Positions 56,399 to 64,000 of a DNA stretch of 64,000 bases are shown piece after piece. Positions within the stretch are counted from its first letter, which is position 1. Each line of letters begins with the position of its first letter. Both the position numbers and the translations under genes were made by a program. Source of the stretch: Candidatus Bathyarchaeota archaeon (GTDB taxonomy: Archaea; Thermoproteota; Bathyarchaeia; Bathyarchaeales; Bathycorpusculaceae); the NCBI GenBank assembly GCA_026014725.1, contig JAOZHV010000059.1:62001-126000 (forward strand), in the 5' to 3' direction. The notes beneath the pieces were generated by a model, which saw nothing but the letters and a program-made list of their open reading frames with translations, ran no database searches and was not told the DNA's origin.

Positions 56399-56403
56399 TT
56401 TTT
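56399..56403 (+). terminator. T-rich terminator between the two ATPase genes
   Basis: CTCC followed by T-rich DNA (TTTTTCTTTTCTTG) lies 50 bases after the stop, compatible with a U-tract terminator. Confidence 0.35.
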
Positions 56404-56570
56404 CTTTTCTTGTATTTTACCATGGAAAAATCCAAGGAAACAAATATTAAAAGAGATGCCCTTTTTCAAAGGAGCGGTAATAATTAAGGGTTGGAAGTGC
56501 AATATCGAACGTTTGGCATTCATTTGAAAAAGAAGAGGCTTTAAGGGCGCTTAGCTCTGATGAGGCTGGT

Positions 56571-59267
56571 TTGGGTTTTGAAGAAGCAAAAAAGCGTTTA
56601 GCTCAATATGGACCTAATGAATTAAGGAAAGAAAAAGGCAAATCGCCGCTCAAACTTTTTGTGTCACAGTTCACCGACATTCTCATGGTCATTCTTATCC
56701 TTGCCATGCTCTTGTCTTTAAGTTTAGGCATCTACGAAAACTCAATGGAGGAAATATACGGTGCAATCATTATCTTCGCCATTATCCTTGCCAGCGCAGC
56801 ATTAGGCTTCACGCAAGAATTCCGAAGTGAAAAAGCCGTCGAAGCACTAAAACGCATGACCGCTCCAACAGCCAGTGTTCTTCGTAACGGAAAAGAAACA
56901 AAGGTTCCTGCCAGCGAGCTTGTTCCAGGCGACATCATTGTACTTTACACTGGTGACAAGATTCCTGCAGATGCCAGGCTAATCGAGGCAGTTAACCTCA
57001 AAGTTGATGAAGCTGCATTAACAGGTGAATCAGCTCCAGTTGGTAAATCTACTGAAGCATTGCCTGAAGATACTGATCTAAATGACAGACAAAACATGGT
57101 TTTCACTGGAACAATCGTTGCTTACGGAAGAGCAAAAGCAGTGGTTACAACCACAGGAATGGCTACTGAATTTGGCAAAATCGCAACAATGGTCCAGTCA
57201 ACAAGCCAAGAACAAACCCCCCTTGAAAGAAGAATGGGCAGTGTTGGCAAATGGATAGGCATACTAGCCATAATTGTTTGCATCAGCGTTGCCGCCCTTG
57301 GAATTATTCAACAAAGAGACATACTCACCATGATTCTGTGGGCAGTAAGCCTAGCCGTCGCGGCTGTCCCTGAAGCGTTACCTGCAATTGTAACTGGCGC
57401 TCTTGCAGTAGGTATGTATCGAATGGCTAGAGTCAACACCATCGTTAAACGTCTTCCAGCTGTTGAAACTTTGGGGTCAACGAGTGTAATTTGCTCAGAC
57501 AAGACAGGAACAATGACTAAAGGCGAAATGACCGTTCAACGCATTTACATCAATGGCAGTTTCATCAAAGTTACAGGCATAGGCTACGCTCCTGTAGGCG
57601 AATTTCAATGCGAAGGAAAAACCATCTGTGCAGGTGACGAGTTAAAGATGCTTTTGCGAGCGGGAAACTTATGCAACGATGCCAAACTCCAAAAAGAAAA
57701 GGAAAAATGGACAATTAACGGTGACCCCACAGAAGGCGCTTTAATAGTTGCCGCCGCAAAAGCAGGTGTCTCTAAAGAAGAGCTTGAGGCGCAAGAGCCC
57801 CGAATAGCGGAGATTCCGTTTTCTTCCGAGCGCAAACGCATGACGACAATCCATGAAACCAAAGACAAGAAAAGAATTGCTTACATGAAGGGTGCTCCTG
57901 AGGTTGTGCTGGAAAAATGCTCAAGCATCCTCAAAGACGGCAAGGTTGTAGAGTTATCAAAGGAAACTCGTGTTGAACTGTTAAAAGTTACTGAAGCCAT
58001 GGCGCTCCAAGCGCTGAGAAATTTGGGCTTTGCCTATAAGGAACTGGGTTCTGGCTCAAGCTTTGAAGAGAAGGATGAGCATGATTTTGTTTTCGTTGGC
58101 ATTGTAGGTATGATTGATCCTCCACGTGACGAAGTTAAACAAGCCATTCATCTTTGCCGTGATGCCGGCATTAGAGTTGTTATGATTACTGGCGACCATA
58201 AATTAACTGCTACAGCGGTTGCTAGAGAACTCAACCTCGTCGGCGAGGACGATCAAGATAAAATCCTAACAGGTGCGGAGCTTGATAAAATTAGTGATGA
58301 GCAGTTAGTTGAGATGGTGGATAGGATTTCGATTTATGCGCGGGTTGCTCCTGAGCACAAGACCAAGATTGTTAAGGCTTGGAAGGCAAAGAATCAAGTT
58401 GTAGCAATGACTGGTGACGGCGTTAACGACGCTCCTGCGCTGAAGATGGCTGATATTGGCATTGCGATGGGGATAAGCGGCACCGAAGTCACCAAAGAAG
58501 CCTCAGACATGGTTCTTGCTGACGACAACTTTGCATCCATAGTTAAGGCTGTGCGCGAAGGCAGAGAGATTTATGATAACATCAAAAAATACCTAACTTA
58601 CCTGTTGCGCTGCAACATTATGGAAATTATTGTTATGTTTGTGGCGGTGATTTCTGTACCTTACATTGCTGCTTTGGTTTCGCCAGGCGCAGATGTCGTT
58701 GCTATTGGTGAGGCTACTATTGCTTTAACTGCTGTTCAGATTCTGTGGGTTAACTTGACGACTGATGGTTTGCCAGCTATTGCTTTAGGTCTCGACCCTG
58801 GCGACCCAGATTTGATGCAACGTAAGCCTCGCGACCCAAAGGAGAGCCTATTCACACGTGATGTCAAGATTTACCTCACTGCTGCCCCGATACTGATGAG
58901 CGCATTGCTTTTGTTAGGTTACTTCATTTACAGACCGTGGGAGGGGGCTCAGCAATTGATTGAGGCGCGTACGCAATTGTTCACGGCAATTATCTTGATG
59001 GAGTTGGCTAATGCTTTGGCTGCGCGGTCATTGAAGTACCCGACGGTTAAGGTTGGCTTGTTCAAGAACAAGTTCTTGTGGTATGCGATAGCCTCGTCTA
59101 TGGTGCTTCAGCTAATAGTACTCTATGTTCCTGGTGTTCAGGGTATCTTTGGTGTAGCGCGTCCAGAGTTGATGGATTGGGCATTGGCGATTCTGTTTGC
59201 AGGTATTGCGTTTGCCGCGCTGGAAATCGGCAAATACATTGGTTGCAGAAAAGCAAAGGCATGTTAG
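56571..59267 (+). CDS. P-type ATPase, Ca2+ type (P2A), copy 2, start unclear
   Basis: The 898 residues from TTG at 56571 hold all core motifs: TGES, D310 in DKTGTMT, TGDGVNDAPA, M4 AVPEALPA, M5 RCNIMEII and M6 VNLTTDG. The product is a second Ca2+-type pump. The conserved N-terminal domain begins upstream: codons from 56514 read WHSFEKEEALRALSS and align without gaps with copy 1, yet the open stretch back to TAA at 56481 has no ATG, GTG or TTG. An unusual start (for example ATA at 56502) or a one-base frameshift is likely. Confidence 0.88.
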   Translation: MGFEEAKKRLAQYGPNELRKEKGKSPLKLFVSQFTDILMVILILAMLLSLSLGIYENSMEEIYGAIIIFAIILASAALGFTQEFRSEKAVEALKRMTAPTASVLRNGKETKVPASELVPGDIIVLYTGDKIPADARLIEAVNLKVDEAALTGESAPVGKSTEALPEDTDLNDRQNMVFTGTIVAYGRAKAVVTTTGMATEFGKIATMVQSTSQEQTPLERRMGSVGKWIGILAIIVCISVAALGIIQQRDILTMILWAVSLAVAAVPEALPAIVTGALAVGMYRMARVNTIVKRLPAVETLGSTSVICSDKTGTMTKGEMTVQRIYINGSFIKVTGIGYAPVGEFQCEGKTICAGDELKMLLRAGNLCNDAKLQKEKEKWTINGDPTEGALIVAAAKAGVSKEELEAQEPRIAEIPFSSERKRMTTIHETKDKKRIAYMKGAPEVVLEKCSSILKDGKVVELSKETRVELLKVTEAMALQALRNLGFAYKELGSGSSFEEKDEHDFVFVGIVGMIDPPRDEVKQAIHLCRDAGIRVVMITGDHKLTATAVARELNLVGEDDQDKILTGAELDKISDEQLVEMVDRISIYARVAPEHKTKIVKAWKAKNQVVAMTGDGVNDAPALKMADIGIAMGISGTEVTKEASDMVLADDNFASIVKAVREGREIYDNIKKYLTYLLRCNIMEIIVMFVAVISVPYIAALVSPGADVVAIGEATIALTAVQILWVNLTTDGLPAIALGLDPGDPDLMQRKPRDPKESLFTRDVKIYLTAAPILMSALLLLGYFIYRPWEGAQQLIEARTQLFTAIILMELANALAARSLKYPTVKVGLFKNKFLWYAIASSMVLQLIVLYVPGVQGIFGVARPELMDWALAILFAGIAFAALEIGKYIGCRKAKAC

Positions 59268-59325
59268 CGTTAGAAAGTGTTATATTGAAAAACCGTTACA
59301 CACTTGGACTTAAAAGTGATTGACT

Positions 59326-59922
59326 ATGACGTTAGTTGAAAAGTTAGCGAATCCTGCTCCTTTGGGGCTGTTGGGCTTTGGCTTAACGACGGTACTGTTA
59401 AATTTGCATAATGCTGGCTTGTTTGGGCTTGACTCGATGATTGTAGCTATGGGCATTGCTTACGGCGGTTTAGCGCAGGTTATCGTGGGCATCATGGAGT
59501 TTAAGAAGGGAAACACGTTTGGTACTGTTGCGTTTACGTCCTATGGGCTTTTCTGGTGGTCTCTGGTGACGCTTTGGGCTGTTCCGCGTTTGTCATTCTT
59601 TAATGCTGGTGGTTTAGCGCCAATCGGTGCTCCGTCGAACACGGCGATGGCGGCGTACTTCTTTATGTGGGGTTTGTTTACCTTTGCTATGTTCTTTGGA
59701 ACGCTTAAGGCTAATCGTGCTTTGCAGTTTGTGTTCATGAGTTTGGCGGTACTGTTCTTTTTGCTGACGGCGCGTGAGTTGCTTGGCAACCCACAATGGT
59801 TTAACACAATCGTAGGAATTGAAGGCGTAATATGCGGTTCCAGCGCAGTTTACCTTGCATTTGCTGAAATCTTAAATGAAACGCACCAGAGAACGATTTT
59901 GCCGATATGCCCAGTTGACTAA
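59326..59922 (+). CDS. satP: acetate uptake transporter (SatP/GPR1/FUN34 family)
   Basis: This 198-residue, six-helix protein opens with [21 protein letters not shown], of which NPAPLGL is the family signature. It moves acetate (or succinate) across the membrane. The ATG at 59326 follows a TTG two codons upstream; the difference does not alter the membrane part. It is 97 bases ahead of acetyl-CoA synthetase in the same direction, a typical pair for acetate use. Confidence 0.9.
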   Translation: MTLVEKLANPAPLGLLGFGLTTVLLNLHNAGLFGLDSMIVAMGIAYGGLAQVIVGIMEFKKGNTFGTVAFTSYGLFWWSLVTLWAVPRLSFFNAGGLAPIGAPSNTAMAAYFFMWGLFTFAMFFGTLKANRALQFVFMSLAVLFFLLTARELLGNPQWFNTIVGIEGVICGSSAVYLAFAEILNETHQRTILPICPVD

Positions 59923-59969
59923 AAAACAAACCAGTTTACTTTTTTATTTTATCTATTTCCTTGAAAAAA

Positions 59970-59977
59970 CTTATATG
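59970..59977 (+). promoter_or_regulatory. TATA box of acs
   Basis: CTTATATG lies 43 bases before the acs ATG. The T-rich stretch before it could terminate the transporter transcript, so acs may have its own promoter. Confidence 0.45.
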
Positions 59978-60019
59978 CTCTGAGGCTTATTTTCCCAGCA
60001 AATTTAAGGTTGAATTATA

Positions 60020-61978
60020 ATGTCCGAGGCAAGTTTACCTTTCGACGAGAAATATAGCCCAAGCATTGTCCATGTTTCGTTTGGAGACAAAAGGAAACAA
60101 GAATGGGAAAAATCAATCAATAATCCTCAAGAATATTGGAGTGAAAAAGCTAAAGCAATCGACTGGTTTAAGCCCTTCACCAAGGTTGTTGACGATTCTA
60201 ATCCGCCATTTTTTAAGTGGTTCCCTGATGGCGAATTAAACATCTCATATAACACGCTTGATAGGCATGTCAAGACTGCCCGCAAGAACAAGCTTGCCTA
60301 CATTTGGGAAGGCGAAATGGGTGAAGTGAAAACTTACACTTACTACCAATTGTACCGTGAAGTAAACAGGCTTGCTAAAGTACTCAAGGATTATGGTGTA
60401 AAGAAAGGTGACCGTGTTGCTGTTTTCTTGCCTGTTATCCCCGAGTTGCCGATAACTTTGCTTGCGACCGCAAGAATTGGCGGTGTCCATGCGGTTGTGT
60501 TTTCTGGTTTTAGCGCTGAAGCCCTCGCAGACAGGGTGAATGATTGTGGCGCTAAGATTTTGGTGACTTCTGACGGTTCGTTCCGTCGTGGAAAACCAGT
60601 TGCAATCAAAGACACAGCAGACCGCGCATTGCCAAACATGCCGGGCATCGAGAAAGTCATCGTTGTCAAACGCACTGGTCAGCCGATTCAGATGCAAGAG
60701 GGAAGAGATGTTTGGTACCATGAGGCTTTGGCGAACGTTGGCGCCAATGTGTATGTTGAACCAGAAAGCATGAAGTCAACTGACCCCTTGTTTATCTTGT
60801 ACACTTCTGGAACCACAGGCAAACCGAAAGGTGTCCAGCATGGCACGGGCGGTTATCTGGTTTGGGCTTATTGGACACTTAAGTGGGCATTCAACCCCAC
60901 TGACGAAGATATTTACTGGTGCGTTGCTGACATCGGTTGGATTACAGGACACACATACAACGTGTATGCCCCTCTCAGCCACGGTATAACCGCATTCCTC
61001 TTTGAGGGCACACCTGACTACCCAGCCCAAGACCGCTGGTGGGATATGATTGAACGCCACGGCATCACCATCCTGTATGGAACCCCGACTGCTGTGCGCA
61101 TGTTCATGAAGTTCGGTGAAGAATGGGTCAACAAGCACGATTTGAGCACTCTGCGCGAGTTAGGCTCTGTTGGCGAACCCATTAACCCAGAAGCATGGAA
61201 ATGGTACTACCGCGTCATAGGCAAAGAAAAACTCCCAATCATCGACACCTGGTGGCAAACAGAAACAGGTGGATTCATGATCTCCCCTGCAGCAGGCATA
61301 GAAATAACACCGCTAAAACCAGGTTCAGCCACGTTGCCCTTGCCAGCAGTTGACGCTGACATCTTCGATGAAAAAGGCCAATCAGTTCCACAAGGAACCA
61401 AAGGCTACCTAGTAATCAAGTCACCTTGGCCAGGAATGCTTCAAACCATCTGGAAAGACCCTGACCGATTCAAACAAACATACTTTGGCAGGTGGCCAGG
61501 AATCTATTATGTCGGCGACTACGCAATCCGTGACCCTGACGGCTACTTCTGGCTACTAGGCAGAGCTGACGAGGTTCTCAAAGTTGCTGGGCACCGCATC
61601 GGAACCGTTGAATTAGAAAGTGCGTTGGTTTCGCATCCAGCAGTGTCCGAAGCCGCAGTCATGGGCAAAGAAGATGCAGTGAAAGGCGAAGTCCCAGTAG
61701 CCTTCGTAGTGTTGCGCGGCGGATTCACGCCCTCAGACGAGCTTCGAGCTGAACTCATAAAACACGTGCGAACAACCATTGGACCAATCGCAACCCCAGA
61801 CGCAATCGTCATGGTTAACAAGCTACCGAAAACACGCAGCGGCAAAATCATGCGCAGGCTCCTCAAAGCAGTATTGTCAGGCGCGCCATTAGGCGACACC
61901 TCAACCATCGAGGACGAAGGCTCAATCGAAGACATCAAAGCCACATACAACGAACTACGAAAGCAACTCACCAAATAA
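60020..61978 (+). CDS. acs: acetyl-CoA synthetase, AMP-forming
   Basis: This 652-residue enzyme activates acetate with ATP and CoA to acetyl-CoA, AMP and PPi. The P-loop TSGTTGKPKG near residue 263, YTLKWAF-like core region (YWTLKWAF), DTWWQTETGG and the C-terminal PKTRSGKIMRR with the catalytic/acetylatable Lys are visible. Length is typical. The pyrophosphate made can feed the membrane pyrophosphatase at 51304-53388. Confidence 0.95.
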   Translation: MSEASLPFDEKYSPSIVHVSFGDKRKQEWEKSINNPQEYWSEKAKAIDWFKPFTKVVDDSNPPFFKWFPDGELNISYNTLDRHVKTARKNKLAYIWEGEMGEVKTYTYYQLYREVNRLAKVLKDYGVKKGDRVAVFLPVIPELPITLLATARIGGVHAVVFSGFSAEALADRVNDCGAKILVTSDGSFRRGKPVAIKDTADRALPNMPGIEKVIVVKRTGQPIQMQEGRDVWYHEALANVGANVYVEPESMKSTDPLFILYTSGTTGKPKGVQHGTGGYLVWAYWTLKWAFNPTDEDIYWCVADIGWITGHTYNVYAPLSHGITAFLFEGTPDYPAQDRWWDMIERHGITILYGTPTAVRMFMKFGEEWVNKHDLSTLRELGSVGEPINPEAWKWYYRVIGKEKLPIIDTWWQTETGGFMISPAAGIEITPLKPGSATLPLPAVDADIFDEKGQSVPQGTKGYLVIKSPWPGMLQTIWKDPDRFKQTYFGRWPGIYYVGDYAIRDPDGYFWLLGRADEVLKVAGHRIGTVELESALVSHPAVSEAAVMGKEDAVKGEVPVAFVVLRGGFTPSDELRAELIKHVRTTIGPIATPDAIVMVNKLPKTRSGKIMRRLLKAVLSGAPLGDTSTIEDEGSIEDIKATYNELRKQLTK

Positions 61979-61996
61979 ACAATTTTTTCTTCTTTT
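61979..61996. terminator. bidirectional T/A-rich spacer between convergent genes
   Basis: The 18 bases between acs and the FkbM gene are almost only A and T with T runs for the plus strand and further T6 just beyond. Both transcripts probably end here. Confidence 0.4.
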
Positions 61997-62941
61997 TTAA
62001 TCTACTTTTTCGAATAGAATATTTGGGCTAGCGAGATGAGCATTTTCGTAAACGATTTTCTTTAAGTCTTGTATAGAAATATTGGATGCAACAAACGGCA
62101 AATTCTCTCCAGCTTTTCTGAAAAGAAGCCGTGAGACCAAGTTCTCTTCAACTTTACGCTCATATACAACAAACTTTGCCCTGAATCTATTTTCCTCAAG
62201 AATCTGAAACATTTTCTCAAGCTTTTCTGGTCTTAAATAGGATGGTAGCGGGTGGAGTTCTAAGAGGATATTTATTTTGTCTTTTAGAGTGTTTGGCATT
62301 CCCTTAATGATTTCATATTCATAACCTTCAACGTCCATCCGTATGAAGTTCGGGGGCGATTTATCCTTAACAAACTCATCCACCGTCATCACGGTTACAT
62401 TTTGCAAGCCCAAGATTTCTCCGCCGACTGCCTCTTTATTCATGGCGCATAAGTTAGATTTGTCAGAAACAAAGATCTCTGCTTTGGTATTATTTTCGCC
62501 AAAAGCCAGCTGAAAAGTGGCAACATTACTGAGATTATTCAATTTCACGTTTTTTTCTAGCAATTCAAAATTGCTACAAACGGGTTCAACACCGTAGACT
62601 TTTCCCCCGTTTCCCACAAGGCGAGATTCAAGCAATGCATAGTAACCTATGTTAGCACCAATGTCTAATACAACGTCATTTTTCTTGATTACGCCTGAAT
62701 TTATCAGGTAGTCAGTACAGAGCGGTTCCCGTTTTTTATATAAAAATAAGTCGGCATGAATAGCACCTTTTCTGGGAAAAACCATCATTTTAGACCGATT
62801 AATCTCTAAAATTATTTTTTCGGGACGATATTTTAGATGCTCTGTAATTGTTTTCAAAGCCGTTGCCAAAATCAAAGCAACGGTTTTGACTAAACCTTTC
62901 GTTTTTGTTTGTTTTAAAGTTCTAGAGAAAGGTATTCTCAT
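61997..62941 (-). CDS. FkbM-family methyltransferase
   Basis: This 314-residue SAM-dependent methyltransferase has DVVLDIGANIGYYALL as motif I near residue 92, then VYGVEPV, and FIRMDVEGYEYEIIKGM, the FkbM signature. An N-terminal segment of about 60 residues is basic and hydrophobic. FkbM proteins O-methylate sugars or polyketides, so it may modify surface glycans. The base composition is more A/T-rich than in the acs region, which hints at a different history. Confidence 0.83.
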   Translation of the reverse strand: MRIPFSRTLKQTKTKGLVKTVALILATALKTITEHLKYRPEKIILEINRSKMMVFPRKGAIHADLFLYKKREPLCTDYLINSGVIKKNDVVLDIGANIGYYALLESRLVGNGGKVYGVEPVCSNFELLEKNVKLNNLSNVATFQLAFGENNTKAEIFVSDKSNLCAMNKEAVGGEILGLQNVTVMTVDEFVKDKSPPNFIRMDVEGYEYEIIKGMPNTLKDKINILLELHPLPSYLRPEKLEKMFQILEENRFRAKFVVYERKVEENLVSRLLFRKAGENLPFVASNISIQDLKKIVYENAHLASPNILFEKVD

Positions 62942-63032
62942 CCATCATCCCTATTTAGGCTTTAACGAGGCATCCTCAAATTATACCTCAATTGAAGCTT
63001 TGTCAAAGCAGGAGAAAAAGTGCAGAATGTAA

Positions 63033-63040
63033 AATTTAAA
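63033..63040 (+). promoter_or_regulatory. TATA box of the TrmB-type gene
   Basis: AATTTAAA lies about 55 bases before the likely TTG start and about 10 bases before the ACGTACA repeats. Confidence 0.45.
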
Positions 63041-63048
63041 AGGGTATA

Positions 63049-63068
63049 ACGTACAGACTGCACGTACA
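63049..63068. promoter_or_regulatory. ACGTACA direct repeats at the TrmB-type promoter
   Basis: ACGTACA occurs at 63049-63055 and 63062-63068, 13 bases apart start to start, just downstream of the TATA element. This is a natural place for autorepression by the encoded regulator. The core GTAC is itself a palindrome. Confidence 0.4.
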
Positions 63069-63091
63069 TTAGCCGCAGTTTTGGTTAAAAT

Positions 63092-63973
63092 TTGGGAAAA
63101 CGTTTAAACGCATTTCAAAAGGTAAACCCACCCGTGGCCTATGTGATCTACTCGAACCAAGAAAAAGTATTAACAAGTTTGGGGCTGACCATTTCACAGG
63201 CCAGAGTTTATCTGGCTCTTGCCTCCAACGGCCCTTCAAAAGTAGCGGCTATTTCGCAGATTTCGAGAATTCATAGGACTCACCTGTATGAAGTTCTGAA
63301 ATTTCTTGAAAAACAAGGGTTGATTGAAAAACAGCTTGAGTCTGGAACATATGTGGCTATTCCTATTAAAGAAGCTGCTCAATTTTTAGTTGAACTCAGA
63401 AAAAAGGAAATTTTAAGGCTTGAAAGCCAAATTGAAGAAATTGCTGACACACTTCCTAAAAAGAACAGCGCGGTTCAGGTTAAACGTGAAATTCTGCTAA
63501 CATCCAGCAAAGTCTACACTTTAAACAGAGGTAGGAAATATTTGGAAAAGGCAAAATTGCATGTTGATCTATTGCAGACGTGGAAACGGTTTACGCAGCT
63601 TTGGCAAAATTATGAAACAACATTTGAAGAGCTTATGAATAGAGGCGTGAAGGTAAGACAGATTGTTGAATTCCCACCTGACGGCATTCAAGGCCAAAAA
63701 TTTTTAAATAAACAGTTATTCAAAAGCAACCAATTTGAGTTAAAGTTTATTCCTAAGACTGGAGGAAACTTGCTGATAATAGATGATGAAATGCTTCTGA
63801 TAAGTACTACGCTGGAGAAAAACCTTGGAGAAAACCCCATACTATTTTCAAACTATGACGGCTTATTGGGATTGATGCAAAACTATTTTGCCTACTCGTG
63901 GAATCACGCTTACAACTGGAAAAAAGAGCCCTTATATGAACAACAAGAAAACGCAATAAGCACCCAACCATAA
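63092..63973 (+). CDS. TrmB-family transcriptional regulator
   Basis: This 293-residue protein has an N-terminal TrmB winged helix, with VLTSLGLTISQARVYLAL, then ISRIHRTHLYEVLKFLEKQGLIEK, followed by a helical linker and a C-terminal effector-type domain with EFPPDGIQG and LLIIDDEMLLI. TrmB regulators often sense sugars, but this effector domain differs from sugar-binding TrmB. The TTG start gives about 30 residues before the HTH; GTG at 63134 is an alternative. The stop is 27 bases from the window end. Confidence 0.85.
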   Translation: MGKRLNAFQKVNPPVAYVIYSNQEKVLTSLGLTISQARVYLALASNGPSKVAAISQISRIHRTHLYEVLKFLEKQGLIEKQLESGTYVAIPIKEAAQFLVELRKKEILRLESQIEEIADTLPKKNSAVQVKREILLTSSKVYTLNRGRKYLEKAKLHVDLLQTWKRFTQLWQNYETTFEELMNRGVKVRQIVEFPPDGIQGQKFLNKQLFKSNQFELKFIPKTGGNLLIIDDEMLLISTTLEKNLGENPILFSNYDGLLGLMQNYFAYSWNHAYNWKKEPLYEQQENAISTQP

Positions 63974-64000
63974 AACCCAACGTCTTTTATTAGTAGATCA

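Overview
The window is archaeal chromosome, dense and mostly single-copy housekeeping genes. Archaeal markers include the GatD/GatE tRNA-dependent amidotransferase, an archaeal-length PurA, a homodimer-type tRNA splicing endonuclease, Trm1, archaeal Elp3, a TrmB-family regulator, TATA-like boxes, T-run terminators and many TTG/GTG starts. Bacterial-type UvrABC, UbiA-family proteins, a NosD-type beta-helix surface protein, ferredoxin-dependent pyruvate metabolism and acetate activation together suggest an anaerobic, Bathyarchaeia-like lineage. That placement is inference; no rRNA gene is present.

Layout. 1-1.2 kb: por operon (gamma, delta, start of alpha) on the minus strand. 1.4-6.4 kb: B12-type radical SAM protein, tRNA-Asn, GlyRS, PhoU-like protein, EndA. 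6.5-13 kb: two large secreted, membrane-anchored surface proteins (PQQ-like propeller; NosD-type beta-helix) and a second paralogous radical SAM protein. 13-20.6 kb: TrmI, THEP1-type NTPase, Trm1, ProC, HAD phosphatase, a small basic protein, Yip1-like protein, OB-fold SSB, heme membrane protein. 20.6-28.1 kb: uvrB-uvrA-(membrane protein)-uvrC. 28.1-32.6 kb: MntP, deoxyribosyltransferase-like protein, two divergent UbiA prenyltransferases, small membrane proteins, GNAT. 32.7-37.6 kb: elp3-gatD-gatE. 37.6-42.2 kb: membrane protein, stand-alone RAM protein, secreted GH5-like glycosidase, Lrp-like regulator. 42.3-47.2 kb: M20 peptidase, phosphoesterase, three very small genes, RibD-like reductase, Cys-cluster protein, PurA. 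47.2-51.2 kb: HtrA-like protease, glucan phosphorylase, DUF211, VIT1/CCC1-like protein. 51.3-62 kb: membrane pyrophosphatase, two Ca2+-type P-ATPases, acetate transporter and acetyl-CoA synthetase. 62-64 kb: FkbM methyltransferase and TrmB-type regulator.

Functional links. Acetate uptake, AMP-forming acetyl-CoA synthetase (which makes PPi), an ion-pumping pyrophosphatase and pyruvate:ferredoxin oxidoreductase form a coherent acetate/pyruvate/PPi energy theme. The extracellular glycosidase and the intracellular glucan phosphorylase suggest use of glucans. Much of the rest is tRNA maturation, modification and charging (EndA, Trm1, TrmI, Elp3, GatDE, GlyRS).

The least explained signals are: a dispersed ~130-bp intergenic element present twice (17.9-18.0 kb and 39.1-39.3 kb) with conserved blocks at near-constant spacing; a second conserved G-rich module (14.05 and 39.06 kb); a UvrC that ends without its helix-hairpin-helix domain; a probable CTG start for the VIT1/CCC1-like gene; and a P-type ATPase whose conserved N-terminus is encoded but has no in-frame ATG, GTG or TTG. 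I found no CRISPR array, no insertion sequence and no clear defence island.
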